A stretch of 64,000 bases of DNA from Comamonadaceae bacterium OTU4NAUVB1 (GCA_024372625.1 CP099605.1:1302001-1366000), one strand, 5' to 3'. Positions 46,069 through 55,904 are shown, counted from the first letter of the stretch. Made by a program: numbers and translations. Notes: generated by a model from the letters alone, not told the origin.

Positions 46069-46713
46069 TCAGGGACCTGGCGCCGGCGTCTTCGGCTTGA
46101 AATCGCAATGCGCCGCCACCGCACACTCCCAGCAGCGCGGCTTGCGCGCCACGCAGACATAGCGGCCGTGCAGGATCAGCCAGTGGTGCGCGTGCAGGCG
46201 GTAGGCCGGCGGCACGCGCTTTTCCAGCTTCAGTTCGACCGCCAGCGGCGTCTTCCCAGGGGCCAGCCCGGTGCGGTTGCCGACGCGGAAGATGTGCGTG
46301 TCCACCGCCATCGTCGGCTCGCCGAAGGCGACGTTGAGGATCACGTTGGCGGTCTTGCGGCCCACGCCCGGCAGCGCTTCGAGCTCGGCGCGCGTGCGCG
46401 GCACCTCGCCGCCGTGCCGCTCGACCAGCATCCGGCAGGTCGCCATCAGGTGCTTCGCCTTGCTGCGGTACAGGCCGATGGTCCGGATGTGTTCCTCCAG
46501 CGTCTCCTGGCCCATGTCGAGGATGGCCTGCGGCGTGTTCGCCACCGGGTAGAGCCGCCGCGTCGCCTTGTTCACGCCGACGTCGGTGGCCTGCGCGGAC
46601 AGCAGCACGGCGGCGAGCAGCTCGAAGGGGGAGTCGTACAGCAGCTCGGTCTCGGGCGTCGGATTGGCCGCCTGCAGGGCGGCGAAGAAGGCTTCGATGG
46701 ATTCTTTTTTCAT
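46069..46713 (-). CDS. nth: Endonuclease III
   Basis: This 214-residue DNA glycosylase/AP lyase removes oxidised pyrimidines. The helix-hairpin-helix reads LPGVGRKTANVILN with the catalytic Lys, the catalytic Asp lies in VDTHIFRVGNR, and the C-terminal [4Fe-4S] cluster is ligated by four cysteines in the C-X6-C-X2-C-X5-C pattern (CVARKPRCWECAVAAHC). The length is standard. It ends just before the AT-rich island and may have shared a transcript with the HipA-like gene upstream (24 bases away). Confidence 0.97.
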   Translation of the reverse strand: MKKESIEAFFAALQAANPTPETELLYDSPFELLAAVLLSAQATDVGVNKATRRLYPVANTPQAILDMGQETLEEHIRTIGLYRSKAKHLMATCRMLVERHGGEVPRTRAELEALPGVGRKTANVILNVAFGEPTMAVDTHIFRVGNRTGLAPGKTPLAVELKLEKRVPPAYRLHAHHWLILHGRYVCVARKPRCWECAVAAHCDFKPKTPAPGP

Positions 46714-46737
46714 GGGGTGTCGCGGGTCGTGTCGATG

Positions 46738-48126
46738 TCAGCCCGCGTCGTGCAGCCGGGGCGCGAAGGCCTTCACGCCGTCCAGGACCGCCTCGGCCAG
46801 CGGTGCCGGAAAACCCGGTGGCAGTTCGGATTCGACCCGGCGCAGCACCTCGGGCAGCCGCTCGGCGATCTCGTCGCGCGGCGCGCGGGGACCGGCCGCT
46901 CCGGCCAGCCGGGCGACCTCGTCCCAGTGCCGGGCGCGGAGGTCGCCCAGGCCCCAGTGGGCGCTCTTCTCGCGCAAGGCGAGCGCCGGCCGGGTCTTCT
47001 GCTGAAGCTCGATCGCGCGGAGTCCGCCACCGCCGATGACCGGCCAGGCCGACCGCACGCCATGGAAGGGAGCCAGGCGATGGCCGCCCCCGGGCGCGAG
47101 GAGGATCGAATGGTTGCCCGCGTGGCCGCCGGTCGCCGCCAGCAGCCAGAAGACCATCTGCGCCTTCACGAAGGCGGCCTTGTCGGCGGCGGCGTTCGTG
47201 CCGGCGCCGAGCACGCGCAGGATGTCGCGCAGGCCCGGACCGCCGTCGGCCTCGTGCCGGCGCGTGCCCGGCACGCCGAGCGCCTGGCACAGGTTTTCCT
47301 GGGGAAGGCGGACGATGCGGTCGTCGCCGGCCTCGACGCCGCCCTGGACGGCCCGGTCGAAACGCTCGACGACCAGGGCCTCGTGCCGGCCGAAGCGGGC
47401 GACCTCGCACGCCGCCACGTCCAATCCGAAGGCCGACACGACGCGCGCGCACAGCCATTCGTTCCAGAGCCCGTCGCGCGGCCCGGCGTCCAGGGGGTCG
47501 GGCCCGCCGGTCCCGCCGGGCGACAGCTTGAGGAGGTGCGTGGTCGGCGTGGCGCCGAGCGGGCGCAGCCACCGGTCCGCGCGCCGGACCAGGGCGGTCT
47601 TCTCCCGCGTGCCGGGCAGGGCGGCGCGGACAGGGCCGTCCTCGCCGTCCGTGCCGCCCTCGCGCCGGCGCCGGCCGGGCGCCAGCGCGGCGTCGATGGC
47701 GCGCTCGACGCCGCCCTCGTCCAGCGGCGCGGCGTCGATGCGATCGAAGTCGCCGGGTGACGCGCCGGGCGCCAGCAGCTGCACCGCGCCGACGCAGTCG
47801 CGGCCGAGCGCGCCCAGCAGGTCGAACGCGTCGGCGTCGCCCAGCCCGAGCTGATCCTGCAGTCGCTGCCGGAGGAGGCCGACGTCGGGCAGCAGGTGAT
47901 CGAACCAGTCGCCCACGACCGCGCCGCGCAGCGGGGCGTGGTCGGGCGGGAACGGCAGCGACAGGGAGAGCGGGCACGCGTCCGGGTCGGCGACCCAGGC
48001 CTCGTCGTACCCGAAGCGATGCTCGCCCTCGCGCACCGACCATTCGCCGACGACGCGGCCGTGCATCCACGCCACCAGCGGCGCCGGGTGGCGCGGGCCG
48101 CGACCGCGCTTCTTGACGACCGCCAT
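46738..48126 (-). CDS. HipA-like protein lacking both catalytic aspartates (predicted pseudokinase)
   Basis: This 462-residue protein is clearly related to HipA serine/threonine kinase toxins, sharing REKTALVRR, ATPTTHLLKL, VERFDRA and the RLPQENLCQALG segments. In E. coli HipA the kinase base and Mg ligand are Asp in ATDGHAKN and Asp in PFYDIISAFP. Here the equivalents are Gly333 (ATGGHAGN) and Gly356 (PFHGVRSAWP), with the same 23-residue spacing, so both key aspartates are lost. It should lack kinase activity. No HipB-type HTH gene lies upstream, where antitoxin genes usually sit. I chose the ATG at 48126 (MAVVKKRG); the longer frame is basic filler. It may now act as a binding protein or be decaying. 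Confidence 0.85.
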   Translation of the reverse strand: MAVVKKRGRGPRHPAPLVAWMHGRVVGEWSVREGEHRFGYDEAWVADPDACPLSLSLPFPPDHAPLRGAVVGDWFDHLLPDVGLLRQRLQDQLGLGDADAFDLLGALGRDCVGAVQLLAPGASPGDFDRIDAAPLDEGGVERAIDAALAPGRRRREGGTDGEDGPVRAALPGTREKTALVRRADRWLRPLGATPTTHLLKLSPGGTGGPDPLDAGPRDGLWNEWLCARVVSAFGLDVAACEVARFGRHEALVVERFDRAVQGGVEAGDDRIVRLPQENLCQALGVPGTRRHEADGGPGLRDILRVLGAGTNAAADKAAFVKAQMVFWLLAATGGHAGNHSILLAPGGGHRLAPFHGVRSAWPVIGGGGLRAIELQQKTRPALALREKSAHWGLGDLRARHWDEVARLAGAAGPRAPRDEIAERLPEVLRRVESELPPGFPAPLAEAVLDGVKAFAPRLHDAG

Positions 48127-48377
48127 CACGACGCGCCGCCGGCCCTGGGGATGGATGCGTCCGCGCTGCGCCGTCGCGTGGCCCGCACGCCATGCGGCGG
48201 CCGACGCGACGTCGGTGGCGTGGCGCCGGGGAGCCGGCGGGTTTCGGGAAGGGCGTGCGTGGAGGGGGGCATGGGCGATCGTTCGACGTTCGTGGGATGG
48301 GGGAAAGCGGGCCCGGCGGAGGTCGGTCCGGCTTCGCTCGACAATAACGCCCTCAGAAAGGTCCAAGGTCCATCGCC

Positions 48378-49565
48378 ATGCAATTCGCCTCCCGCCTCGA
48401 CAACGTCGAGACCTCCGCCATCCGCGAACTCTTCAAGCTGCTGGGCACGCCCGGCATCATCAGCTTCGCGGGCGGCTTTCCGGACAGCGCCATGTTCGAC
48501 GTCGAGGGACTGAAGGCGGCCAGCGCGCGCGCCCTCGACGAGGAGCCGGGCGGCGCCCTGCAATACGGCGCGACCGAGGGCTACGAGCCGCTGCGCGCGC
48601 AGCTCGCGGCGTTCATGGGGGCCAAGGGCGTGACGGTCGACCCGAGCGGCCTGATCGTCACCACCGGCAGCCAGCAGGCGCTGGACCTGCTGGGCAAGAC
48701 GCTCATCTCGCCCGGCGACAAGGTGATCGTGGAAGGACCGACCTTCCTCGCCACCATCCAGTGCTTCCGGCTCTACGGCGCGCAGCTGATCAGCGCGCCG
48801 GTCGACGCCCACGGCGTGGACACCGACGCGCTCGAAGCGCTCATCGCCGAGCACCAGCCGAAATTCGTCTACCTGATCCCGACCTTCGGCAACCCGAGCG
48901 GCGCGCTGCTGTCGCTGGCGCGCCGCCGCAAGGTGCTGGAACTGGCGGTGAGGTACCAGACGCCGATCGTCGAGGACGACCCGTACGGCGACCTGTACTT
49001 CGGCGAGGCGCCGCCGCCGTCGATCCTGGCGCTGTCGCCGGAGGTGCCCGGCAGCCGCGAGCTGCTGGTCCACTGCGGCAGCCTGAGCAAGGTGCTCAGC
49101 CCGGGCCTGCGCATCGGCTGGATGATCGCGCCGCCGGAACTGCTGGCCAAGGCGACGATGTGCAAGCAGTTCAGCGACGCCCACACCAGCACCTTCGCGC
49201 AGGCCACCGCCGCGCAGTACCTGCGCAGCGGCCGGATGCCCGCGACGCTCGCCGACGTGCGCCGCGTCTACGGCGAGCGCGCCCGGGCCATGGGCGCCGC
49301 GTTGCGGCGCGAACTCGGCGACGCCATCACGTTCACGCAGCCGCAGGGCGGCCTGTTCTTCTGGGCCCGCCTGACCGGCGCCGACGGCAGGCTCGCCGAC
49401 GCCGGCGTGCTGGCCAAGCGCGCCATCGGGCAGCTGGTCGCCTTCGTGCCCGGCGCGCCGTTCTTCGCCGAGAAACCGGACCCCGCGACCCTGCGCCTGA
49501 GCTTCGCCACTGCCAACGTCGAGAAGATCGAGGAGGGCATCGCCCGGCTCGCGAAGGCGCTCTGA
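48378..49565 (+). CDS. PLP-dependent aminotransferase (fold type I, LysN/AlaA-like)
   Basis: This 395-residue cytoplasmic enzyme has the multi-substrate aminotransferase pattern of LysN/2-aminoadipate and GntR-type aminotransferase domains. IISFAGGFPDSAMF, LQYGATEGYEPLRAQLA, TTGSQQALDLLGKTL, YLIPTFGNPSGA and the PLP-lysine region GSLSKVLSPGLRIGWM are conserved. The amino donor and acceptor are unknown; 2-aminoadipate, branched-chain or aromatic amino acids are all possible. It is divergent from the HipA-like gene with 251 bases between starts that contain no gene. Confidence 0.92.
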   Translation: MQFASRLDNVETSAIRELFKLLGTPGIISFAGGFPDSAMFDVEGLKAASARALDEEPGGALQYGATEGYEPLRAQLAAFMGAKGVTVDPSGLIVTTGSQQALDLLGKTLISPGDKVIVEGPTFLATIQCFRLYGAQLISAPVDAHGVDTDALEALIAEHQPKFVYLIPTFGNPSGALLSLARRRKVLELAVRYQTPIVEDDPYGDLYFGEAPPPSILALSPEVPGSRELLVHCGSLSKVLSPGLRIGWMIAPPELLAKATMCKQFSDAHTSTFAQATAAQYLRSGRMPATLADVRRVYGERARAMGAALRRELGDAITFTQPQGGLFFWARLTGADGRLADAGVLAKRAIGQLVAFVPGAPFFAEKPDPATLRLSFATANVEKIEEGIARLAKAL

Positions 49566-49566
49566 C

Positions 49567-49794
49567 TCAGGGGGAGCGGTGCAGGCGCGGCGACGACAGC
49601 GCCGCCAGGCTGTCGTCGATCGCCGAGTCCAGGTCCTTCCACTTGCCCGTCAGGCGCGAGAGCGTCATCACCGTCTTGAGCGCAGTCAGGTCCTTCACGC
49701 TGGGAGCGACCTTGATCTGCGCGATGGCCGCCGCCCGGTTGCCGCCATTCACCAGGGCCATCACCTTGCCCGTCCAGTCGTTCGCGCGCGCCAT
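49567..49794 (-). CDS. Small hypothetical helical protein
   Basis: This 75-residue protein starts MARANDWTGKVMALVNGG and has amphipathic helices (AAAIAQIKVAPSVKDLTALK) but no signal or transmembrane segment. It begins opposite the DUF6172-like gene (57 bases between starts) and its stop is 1 base after the aminotransferase stop. The family is unknown. Confidence 0.65.
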   Translation of the reverse strand: MARANDWTGKVMALVNGGNRAAAIAQIKVAPSVKDLTALKTVMTLSRLTGKWKDLDSAIDDSLAALSSPRLHRSP

Positions 49795-49851
49795 TCGTTT
49801 TCACCTCGTCGTCGTTGAGGCGCGCACTTTAGACGCTTCCTACAATCACCC

Positions 49852-50178
49852 ATGAAAAAGACCTTCCCCCTCCACGTCGAGGGCAAGCACCCCGACCGCC
49901 TGCTCGAGGCCACCAAGCACGAGATCCGCAAGTACATCCGCCGCGAACGCCGCCGCGAACTGCCCCCGGGCGCCGACCGCTGGGAGTTCGACTGCCGTTT
50001 CGGCGCCACCGAGGCCAGCGCGGTACCGGTGGAGGAGTCCGCGCTGACGGCCTCGATCGACGCCGTCGTGGCGGCCGCGGGCACGCAGTTCTACGTCGAG
50101 ATCCTGGCCAAGCCCGGTCAGCGCGCGCCGAGGCCGGCACGCACCGGCGACGCCGATCCCTCGCCGCCGCACGCCTGA
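49852..50178 (+). CDS. DUF6172-like protein
   Basis: This 108-residue basic protein starts MKKTFPLHVEGKHPDRLLEATKHEIRKYIRRER, followed by PPGADRWEFDCRFGATE; this resembles DUF6172 proteins, whose biochemical role is unknown. Lys, His and Arg enrichment in the first 40 residues could suit nucleic-acid binding. The C-terminal ~15 residues are Pro/Ala-rich. Function unknown. Confidence 0.78.
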   Translation: MKKTFPLHVEGKHPDRLLEATKHEIRKYIRRERRRELPPGADRWEFDCRFGATEASAVPVEESALTASIDAVVAAAGTQFYVEILAKPGQRAPRPARTGDADPSPPHA

Positions 50179-50227
50179 GCGGCCTCCCGGCGCCCACCGG
50201 CGTCCTGGCTTCACGTGCCTGCCGGCC

Positions 50228-50935
50228 TCAGCGCAGCACGTCGAGCAGCCGGTCGAGCCCGCCCGCGTCGATCGCCACCATGGCCTGCTCGCGCACCTTC
50301 GGCTTGGCGTGAAAGGCGACCGACAGGCCCGCCGCGCCCATCATCGGCAGGTCGTTGGCGCCGTCGCCCACGGCGATGGTCCGCGCGCTCGACAGGCCCA
50401 GCAGCGAGGCCACCTCCAGCAGCGTGCGTCGCTTCTCGGCGCCGTCGCAGATGTCGCCCCAGCATTGCGGCACGACGCGGCCGGTGAGGTGGCCGTCGGC
50501 TTCCTCCAGCAGGTTGGAGCGCGCGAAGTCGATGCCCAGGCGCGCCTTCACGCGGTCGGCGAAGAAGGTGAAGCCGCCCGAGACCAGCAGCACCTTCAGG
50601 CCGGCCGCCCGGCAGGCCGCGACCAGCGCCTCGGCGCCCGGGTTGAGGTGCAGGCGCTCGTCGTACACCCGCTGCAGCGCGGCCACCGGCACGCCTTCGA
50701 GCAGCGCCACGCGGCGCGTCAGGCTCTCCTTGAAGTCCCTGATCTCGCCGCGCATCGTGGCCTCGGTGATGGCCGCCACCTCGGCCTTCCTGCCCACCGC
50801 GTCGGCGATCTCGTCGATGCACTCGATGTCGATCAGCGTGGAGTCCATGTCGAAGGCGATCAGGCCGAAATCCGCCAGCCGCAGGGGCGGGGTGAAGCGC
50901 TGGAGGACGAGTCCGGGGGCGAACGATGCGGTCAT
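50228..50935 (-). CDS. serB: Phosphoserine phosphatase
   Basis: This 235-residue HAD-superfamily enzyme makes serine from phosphoserine in the last biosynthetic step. Motif I is FDMDSTLIDIECIDE, motif II is VLLVSGGFTFF, motif III includes KARLGIDFARSN, and motif IV is VGDGANDLPMMGAAG. The length suits the SerB domain without the N-terminal ACT domain, as in many bacteria. The ATG overlaps the mfd stop (ATGA), so the two are co-translated. Confidence 0.96.
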   Translation of the reverse strand: MTASFAPGLVLQRFTPPLRLADFGLIAFDMDSTLIDIECIDEIADAVGRKAEVAAITEATMRGEIRDFKESLTRRVALLEGVPVAALQRVYDERLHLNPGAEALVAACRAAGLKVLLVSGGFTFFADRVKARLGIDFARSNLLEEADGHLTGRVVPQCWGDICDGAEKRRTLLEVASLLGLSSARTIAVGDGANDLPMMGAAGLSVAFHAKPKVREQAMVAIDAGGLDRLLDVLR

Positions 50936-53900
50936 GCGGGAAGGGCTTCCAGGGTGCGGGGTTGTCCGAGGCTGCGCAGCACGTCGCGCACCATCTGCGC
51001 CCGGTCCTTGGGCTCCTTGAGCTCGCGCTCGATGCGCAGCTTCTCGTTGCCGGCGAGCTTGATGTGCTTGTTCTTCTGGATCAGGTGGATGATCGCCATC
51101 GAATCGATCGGCGGGTCCTTGCGGAACGTGATGTTGATCACGCCCGGAGCGGCGTCGACCTTCACCACGCCGTAGGGCCGCGCCAGCACGCGCAGGCGGT
51201 GCACGTCGATCAGCGTCTGGGCCTGCGGCGGCAGCTTGCCGAAGCGGTCGACGATCTCTTCGAGCAGGTGATCGATCTGGTCGGGAGTCTTGGCGGTGGC
51301 GAGCTTCTTGTAGAACGACAGGCGCAGGTGCACGTCGCCGCAGTAGTCGTCGGGCAGCAGGGCGGGAGCGTGCAGGTTGATCTCGGTGGTGACCGACAGC
51401 GGCGCGAGCAGGTCGGGCTCCTGCCCGGCCTTGAGCGCGCGCACGGCCTCGCCGAGCATCTCGTTGTAGAGCTGGAAGCCGATCTCCAACATGTTGCCGC
51501 TCTGGTTCTCGCCCAGCACCTCGCCGGTGCCGCGGATCTCCAGGTCGTGCATGGCCAGGTAGAAGCCGCTGCCGAGTTCCTCCATCTGCTGGATGGCCTC
51601 GAGCCGCTGCGAGGCGTGCTTGGTCAGGCCCTCGATGTCCGGCACCATGAGGTAGGCGTAGGCCTGGTGGTGGCTGCGACCGACGCGCCCGCGCAGCTGG
51701 TGGAGCTGCGCCAGACCGAACTTGTCGGCGCGGCTCATGACGATGGTGTTGGCCGTGGGCACGTCGATGCCCGTCTCGATGATGGTCGAGCACAGCAGGA
51801 TGTTGTAGCGCTGGGCCACGAAGTCGCGCATCACGCGCTCGAGCTCGCGCTCGGGCATCTGGCCGTGGGCCACGGCGATGCGGGCCTCCGGCAGGATCTC
51901 CTCGAGCTTCTGGCGCCGGTTCTGGATCGTCTCGACCTCGTTGTGCAGGAAGTAGACCTGGCCGCCGCGCTTCAACTCGCGCAGCACGGCCTCGCGGATG
52001 ACGCCGTTGCCCTCGGTGCGCACGAAGGTCTTGATGGCCAGGCGCCGCTGCGGGGCGGTGGCGATCACGCTCAGGTCGCGCAGGCCTTCCAGCGCCATGC
52101 CCAGCGTGCGCGGGATCGGCGTGGCGGTCAGCGTGAGCACGTCGACCTCCGCGCGCATCGCCTTCATCGCCTCCTTGTGGCGCACGCCGAAGCGGTGCTC
52201 CTCGTCGATGATGAGCAGGCCCAGGTTCTTGAACTGCACCGTCTGCGACAGCAGCTTGTGGGTGCCCACGACGATGTCGATGGTGCCCTCGGCCAGCCCC
52301 TTGGCGGCGGCGGTGATCTCCTTCGCGGAGCGGAAGCGGCTCATCTCGGCCACCTTGACCGGCCACTTGGCGAAGCGGTCCACCAGTGTCTGGTAGTGCT
52401 GCTCGGCCAGCAGCGTGGTCGGCGCCAGGAAGGCGACCTGCTTGCCGCCGGTGACCGCGATGAAGGCGGCGCGCAGGGCGACCTCGGTCTTGCCGAAGCC
52501 GACGTCGCCGCACACCAGCCGGTCCATCGGCTGGGGCGAGATCATGTCCTGCACCACGGCGTGGATGGCCGCCTTCTGGTCGGGCGTCTCCTCGAAGCCG
52601 AAGTCGTTGGCGAAGACCTCGTAGTCGGCGCCGGAATAGCGGAAGGCGTGGCCCTCGCGCGCCGCGCGCCGGGCGTAGATGTTGAGCAGCTCGGCGGCCG
52701 AATCGCGCACCTGCTCGGCGGCCTTGCGCTTGGCCTTGTCCCACTGACCCGAGCCCAGCTTGTGCAGCGGGGCCTCGTCGGCGCTCACGCCGGTGTAGCG
52801 GCTGATCTGGTGCAGCTGGCTGACCGGCACGTAGAGCGTGGCCTTGTCGGCGTACTCCAGGTGCAGCATCTCCTGCATCAGCGGGCGTCCCTCGGCGTCG
52901 CTGCCCTGGCCGAGGTCCATGTTGACCAGCCCGCGATAGCGGCCGATGCCGTGCGCGGTGTGCACCACCGGGTCGCCGAGGTTCAGCTCGGCGAGGTCCT
53001 TGATCAGCGCCTCGACGTCGCTGACCTGCTCCTGGCGCTTGCTGCGCCGGCGCGTGGTGGGCGCGGTGGCGAACAGCTCGGTCTCGGTGACGAAGTCGAT
53101 GCCGCGTTCACGCCATGCGAAGCCCGACGCGAGGGCCGCCGTGGCGATGCCGATCTTCTCGCCGTCGTCGGCCTCGAAGCCGGCCAGCGAGTCGAACACC
53201 GGCGGCGCGACGCCGCTCGCGCGCAGGAAGTCCAGCAGGCTCTCGCGCCGGCCGTCGCTCTCCGCGAGCAGCAGCACGCGGTGCGGCGTCGCTTGGATGT
53301 GCGCCTTCAGCCGTACCAGCGGGTCGTCGGCCCCGCGCACCACGGCGAAGGGCGGCAGGGCGTCGAACTCGGCGTACGCCGGCGTCGCGGATTCGGCCGT
53401 GCCGCGCAGGGCGAGCTGCGGATGCGCCCTGGCGCGCTGATGGAACTGTTCGGCGCTCAGGAACAGCGCCTCCGGCGGCAGCGCCGGGCGTTCCGGGTCG
53501 CCGCGCACCAGGCGGTAGCGCTCGGCCGTGTCCTGCCAGAAGTGCTGGAACGCCGGCTCCAGCTCGCCGTGCAGCACCACCGTGGCGTCGTCGCCGAGGT
53601 AGTCGAAGACGCTCGCCGTCTCCTCGAAGAACAGCGGCAGGTAGTACTCGATGCCGGCGGTGGCGACGCCGTTGCCCATGTCCTTGTAGATGCGGCTCTT
53701 GGTCGGGTCGCCTTCCAGGAGTTCACGCCAGCGGCTGCGAAAGCGCGCCCGGGCGTCGTCGTCCATCGGGAACTCGCGCCCGGGCAGCAGGCGCACCTCG
53801 GGCACGGGGTACAGGCTGCGCTGGGTGTCGGGGTCGAAGGTGCGGATCGAGTCGATCTCGTCGTCGAACAGGTCGACCCGGAACGGCACCGGCGAGCCCA

Positions 53901-54429
53901 TCGGGAACAGGTCGATCAGGCCGCCGCGCACCGCGTACTCGCCCGGGCTCACCACCTGCGTGACGTGGCTGTAGCCCGCCAGCGTGAGCTGCGCCTTGAG
54001 CTTGGACTCCTGCAGCTTCTGCCGGGTCTTGAAGTGGAAGGTGTAGCCGGCCAGGAAGGACGGCGGCGCCAGCCGGTAGAGGGCGGTGGTGGCCGGCACC
54101 AGGATGACGTCGGCCTCGCGCCGTCCGCCGTTGGGCAGGATGCGCCAGAGCGTCGCCAGCCGCTCGCTGATCAGGTCCTGGTGCGGCGAGAAGCTGTCAT
54201 AGGGCAGCGTCTCCCAGTCCGGGAAGAGGGCGCAGCGCAGGTCGGGCGCGAAGAAGCGGAGCTCGTCGATGAGGCGCTGCGCGTCGTTGGCGTCGGCGGT
54301 GAAGATCGCCGTGGCCCGGCCGGCCGCGGTCTCGCGCGTGGCGAGCTGCGCGAGCAGCAGCGCATCGGCCGACAGGGGCGGTCGCGGGAGCGTGAAACGC
54401 TTGCCGGCGGGGAGGGAAGGGAGATCCAT
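50932..54429 (-). CDS. mfd: Transcription-repair coupling factor
   Basis: This 1165-residue ATP-dependent translocase releases stalled RNA polymerase and recruits nucleotide-excision repair. The N-terminal UvrB-homologous part has RFFAPDLRCALFPDWETLPYD. The RNA polymerase-interacting domain has LGDPVVHTAHGIGRYRG. The motor has Walker A GDVGFGKTEVALRAAF, DEEHRFGV, and SRADKFGLAQLHQLRGRVGR motif VI; the TRG/TRCF C-terminal domain follows. I chose the ATG at 54429 (MDLPSLPAGKRFTL) over the upstream frame to 54504. The gene starts opposite ispD, and the two starts are 138 bases apart. Confidence 0.97.
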   Translation of the reverse strand: MDLPSLPAGKRFTLPRPPLSADALLLAQLATRETAAGRATAIFTADANDAQRLIDELRFFAPDLRCALFPDWETLPYDSFSPHQDLISERLATLWRILPNGGRREADVILVPATTALYRLAPPSFLAGYTFHFKTRQKLQESKLKAQLTLAGYSHVTQVVSPGEYAVRGGLIDLFPMGSPVPFRVDLFDDEIDSIRTFDPDTQRSLYPVPEVRLLPGREFPMDDDARARFRSRWRELLEGDPTKSRIYKDMGNGVATAGIEYYLPLFFEETASVFDYLGDDATVVLHGELEPAFQHFWQDTAERYRLVRGDPERPALPPEALFLSAEQFHQRARAHPQLALRGTAESATPAYAEFDALPPFAVVRGADDPLVRLKAHIQATPHRVLLLAESDGRRESLLDFLRASGVAPPVFDSLAGFEADDGEKIGIATAALASGFAWRERGIDFVTETELFATAPTTRRRSKRQEQVSDVEALIKDLAELNLGDPVVHTAHGIGRYRGLVNMDLGQGSDAEGRPLMQEMLHLEYADKATLYVPVSQLHQISRYTGVSADEAPLHKLGSGQWDKAKRKAAEQVRDSAAELLNIYARRAAREGHAFRYSGADYEVFANDFGFEETPDQKAAIHAVVQDMISPQPMDRLVCGDVGFGKTEVALRAAFIAVTGGKQVAFLAPTTLLAEQHYQTLVDRFAKWPVKVAEMSRFRSAKEITAAAKGLAEGTIDIVVGTHKLLSQTVQFKNLGLLIIDEEHRFGVRHKEAMKAMRAEVDVLTLTATPIPRTLGMALEGLRDLSVIATAPQRRLAIKTFVRTEGNGVIREAVLRELKRGGQVYFLHNEVETIQNRRQKLEEILPEARIAVAHGQMPERELERVMRDFVAQRYNILLCSTIIETGIDVPTANTIVMSRADKFGLAQLHQLRGRVGRSHHQAYAYLMVPDIEGLTKHASQRLEAIQQMEELGSGFYLAMHDLEIRGTGEVLGENQSGNMLEIGFQLYNEMLGEAVRALKAGQEPDLLAPLSVTTEINLHAPALLPDDYCGDVHLRLSFYKKLATAKTPDQIDHLLEEIVDRFGKLPPQAQTLIDVHRLRVLARPYGVVKVDAAPGVINITFRKDPPIDSMAIIHLIQKNKHIKLAGNEKLRIERELKEPKDRAQMVRDVLRSLGQPRTLEALPA

Positions 54430-54566
54430 GAGAGGTGAAATGCCCGGGTGAGGATGCGCACTGCACATGCGCCAACACCCCGCGCCGCGAGGCGAGGGGT
54501 GCATGGCGCCGGATTCTAGAATGGCGACCCCTTCGCTGCCGGCCCCTCGCGGGCGTCCCTGATCCC

Positions 54567-55334
54567 ATGTTGGCCTTGCCGGCGCCCCGCTGCTTCGTCC
54601 TGATCCCGTGCGCCGGAAGCGGCAGCCGCGCGGGCGCCGGCCCGTTGCCCAAGCAGTACCGGCGCATCGCCGGTCGGCCGCTGGTGGCGCACACGCTCGA
54701 CGTCTTCCGCGCGCTGCCCGGACGCTTCGCCGCGCTGGCGCTGGTGGTCTCGCCGGAGGACCGTGACGTCGCCGCCGCGCTGCCCGGTTTTCCCGGGCCG
54801 GGCGAGCGGCTGCTGCGCGTCGGCGGCGGCACCCGCGCCGCCACCGTGGGCGCCGGCCTGGCGGCCCTGCGCGCGGCCGGCGCCCAGGCCCACGACTGGG
54901 TGCTGGTGCACGACGCCGCGCGCTGCCTGGTCACGCCGGCACAGGTCGAGGCCCTGATCGCCGCCTGCGCGCACGATGCCGTCGGCGGCCTGCTGGCGCA
55001 CCGGCTGGCCGACACGCTCAAGGCCGCGTCGGCCGAGGGCCGCGTCTGCGCCACGCTGCCGCGCGCCGACAAGTGGCTCGCGCAGACGCCGCAGATGTTC
55101 CGCATCGGCGTGCTGTGCGAGGCGCTGGAACGCGCCGGCGACGGCGTCACCGACGAGGCGGGCGCCATCGAGGCCATGGGCCTGGCGCCGCTGCTGGTGG
55201 CCGCCAGCGCGCGCAACTTCAAGCTCACCTATGCCGAGGACTTCGAGCTGGCCGAGGCGCTGCTCGCGCCGCGCCGTCCCGAGCCATCCCCCGTCGACGC
55301 CGTCGACGCCGAACCTGTCCGCGACCGCCCATGA
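54567..55334 (+). CDS. ispD: 2-C-methyl-D-erythritol 4-phosphate cytidylyltransferase
   Basis: This 255-residue enzyme of the MEP isoprenoid pathway transfers CMP to MEP. The signature [18 protein letters not shown] matches the family loop, and the conserved [11 protein letters not shown] and [17 protein letters not shown] segments are present. The C-terminus [11 protein letters not shown] is a Pro-rich tail. I chose the ATG at 54567, since the upstream frame lacks the fold. It overlaps ispF by 4 bases. Confidence 0.95.
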   Translation: MLALPAPRCFVLIPCAGSGSRAGAGPLPKQYRRIAGRPLVAHTLDVFRALPGRFAALALVVSPEDRDVAAALPGFPGPGERLLRVGGGTRAATVGAGLAALRAAGAQAHDWVLVHDAARCLVTPAQVEALIAACAHDAVGGLLAHRLADTLKAASAEGRVCATLPRADKWLAQTPQMFRIGVLCEALERAGDGVTDEAGAIEAMGLAPLLVAASARNFKLTYAEDFELAEALLAPRRPEPSPVDAVDAEPVRDRP

Positions 55335-55891
55335 CGACACCCGCCACCACCCCCGCCTCCGAACCCGTCCCCACCCCGGCCTCGGCCATGCCCCTGGACC
55401 TCCGCGTCGGCGAGGGCTGGGACGTCCACCAGCTCGTGGCCGGCCGCAAGCTGATCCTCGGTGGCGTGGAGGTGCCCCACACCACCGGGCTGCTCGGCCA
55501 TTCCGATGCCGACGTGCTGCTTCACGCCATCACCGACGCGCTGCTGGGCGCGGCCGGGCTGGGCGACATCGGCCGCCACTTCCCCGACACCGACGCGACT
55601 TTCCGCGGTGCCGACTCCGCCGTGCTGCTGGCCGAGGCGATGCGCCGCGTCGGCGCCGAGGGCTGGCGCGTGGGCAACCTCGACACCACGGTGATCGCGC
55701 AGGCGCCCAAGCTGGCGCCGCACATCCCGGCCATGCGCGAGCGCATCGCGGCAGTGCTGGGGCTCGCGCCGTCGCAGGTGAACGTGAAGGCCAAGACGGC
55801 CGAGAAGCTCGGGCCGGTGGGCGAGGGCCGGGCGATGGAGGCGCGCGCCGTGGTGCTGCTGCACCGCCAGGGCGCAGCGGGCGGCCGCTGA
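55331..55891 (+). CDS. ispF: 2-C-methyl-D-erythritol 2,4-cyclodiphosphate synthase
   Basis: This 186-residue enzyme cyclises CDP-ME-2-phosphate in the MEP pathway. The zinc ligands are in WDVHQLV and [19 protein letters not shown], and [11 protein letters not shown] and [16 protein letters not shown] are conserved. The first ~20 residues are a Thr/Pro-rich extension; an internal start at [10 protein letters not shown] is plausible and would give the usual ~160-residue length. It follows ispD with an ATGA overlap. Confidence 0.95.
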   Translation: MTTPATTPASEPVPTPASAMPLDLRVGEGWDVHQLVAGRKLILGGVEVPHTTGLLGHSDADVLLHAITDALLGAAGLGDIGRHFPDTDATFRGADSAVLLAEAMRRVGAEGWRVGNLDTTVIAQAPKLAPHIPAMRERIAAVLGLAPSQVNVKAKTAEKLGPVGEGRAMEARAVVLLHRQGAAGGR

Positions 55892-55904
55892 GGTCGGCCG
55901 GTCG

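Noticed and set aside
48127..48366. Upstream extension of the HipA-like gene or a hidden HipB gene
   Set aside because: The extra 80 residues are Arg/Pro/Ala-rich without an HTH pattern, and no other minus-strand frame in this gap looks like a HipB antitoxin.
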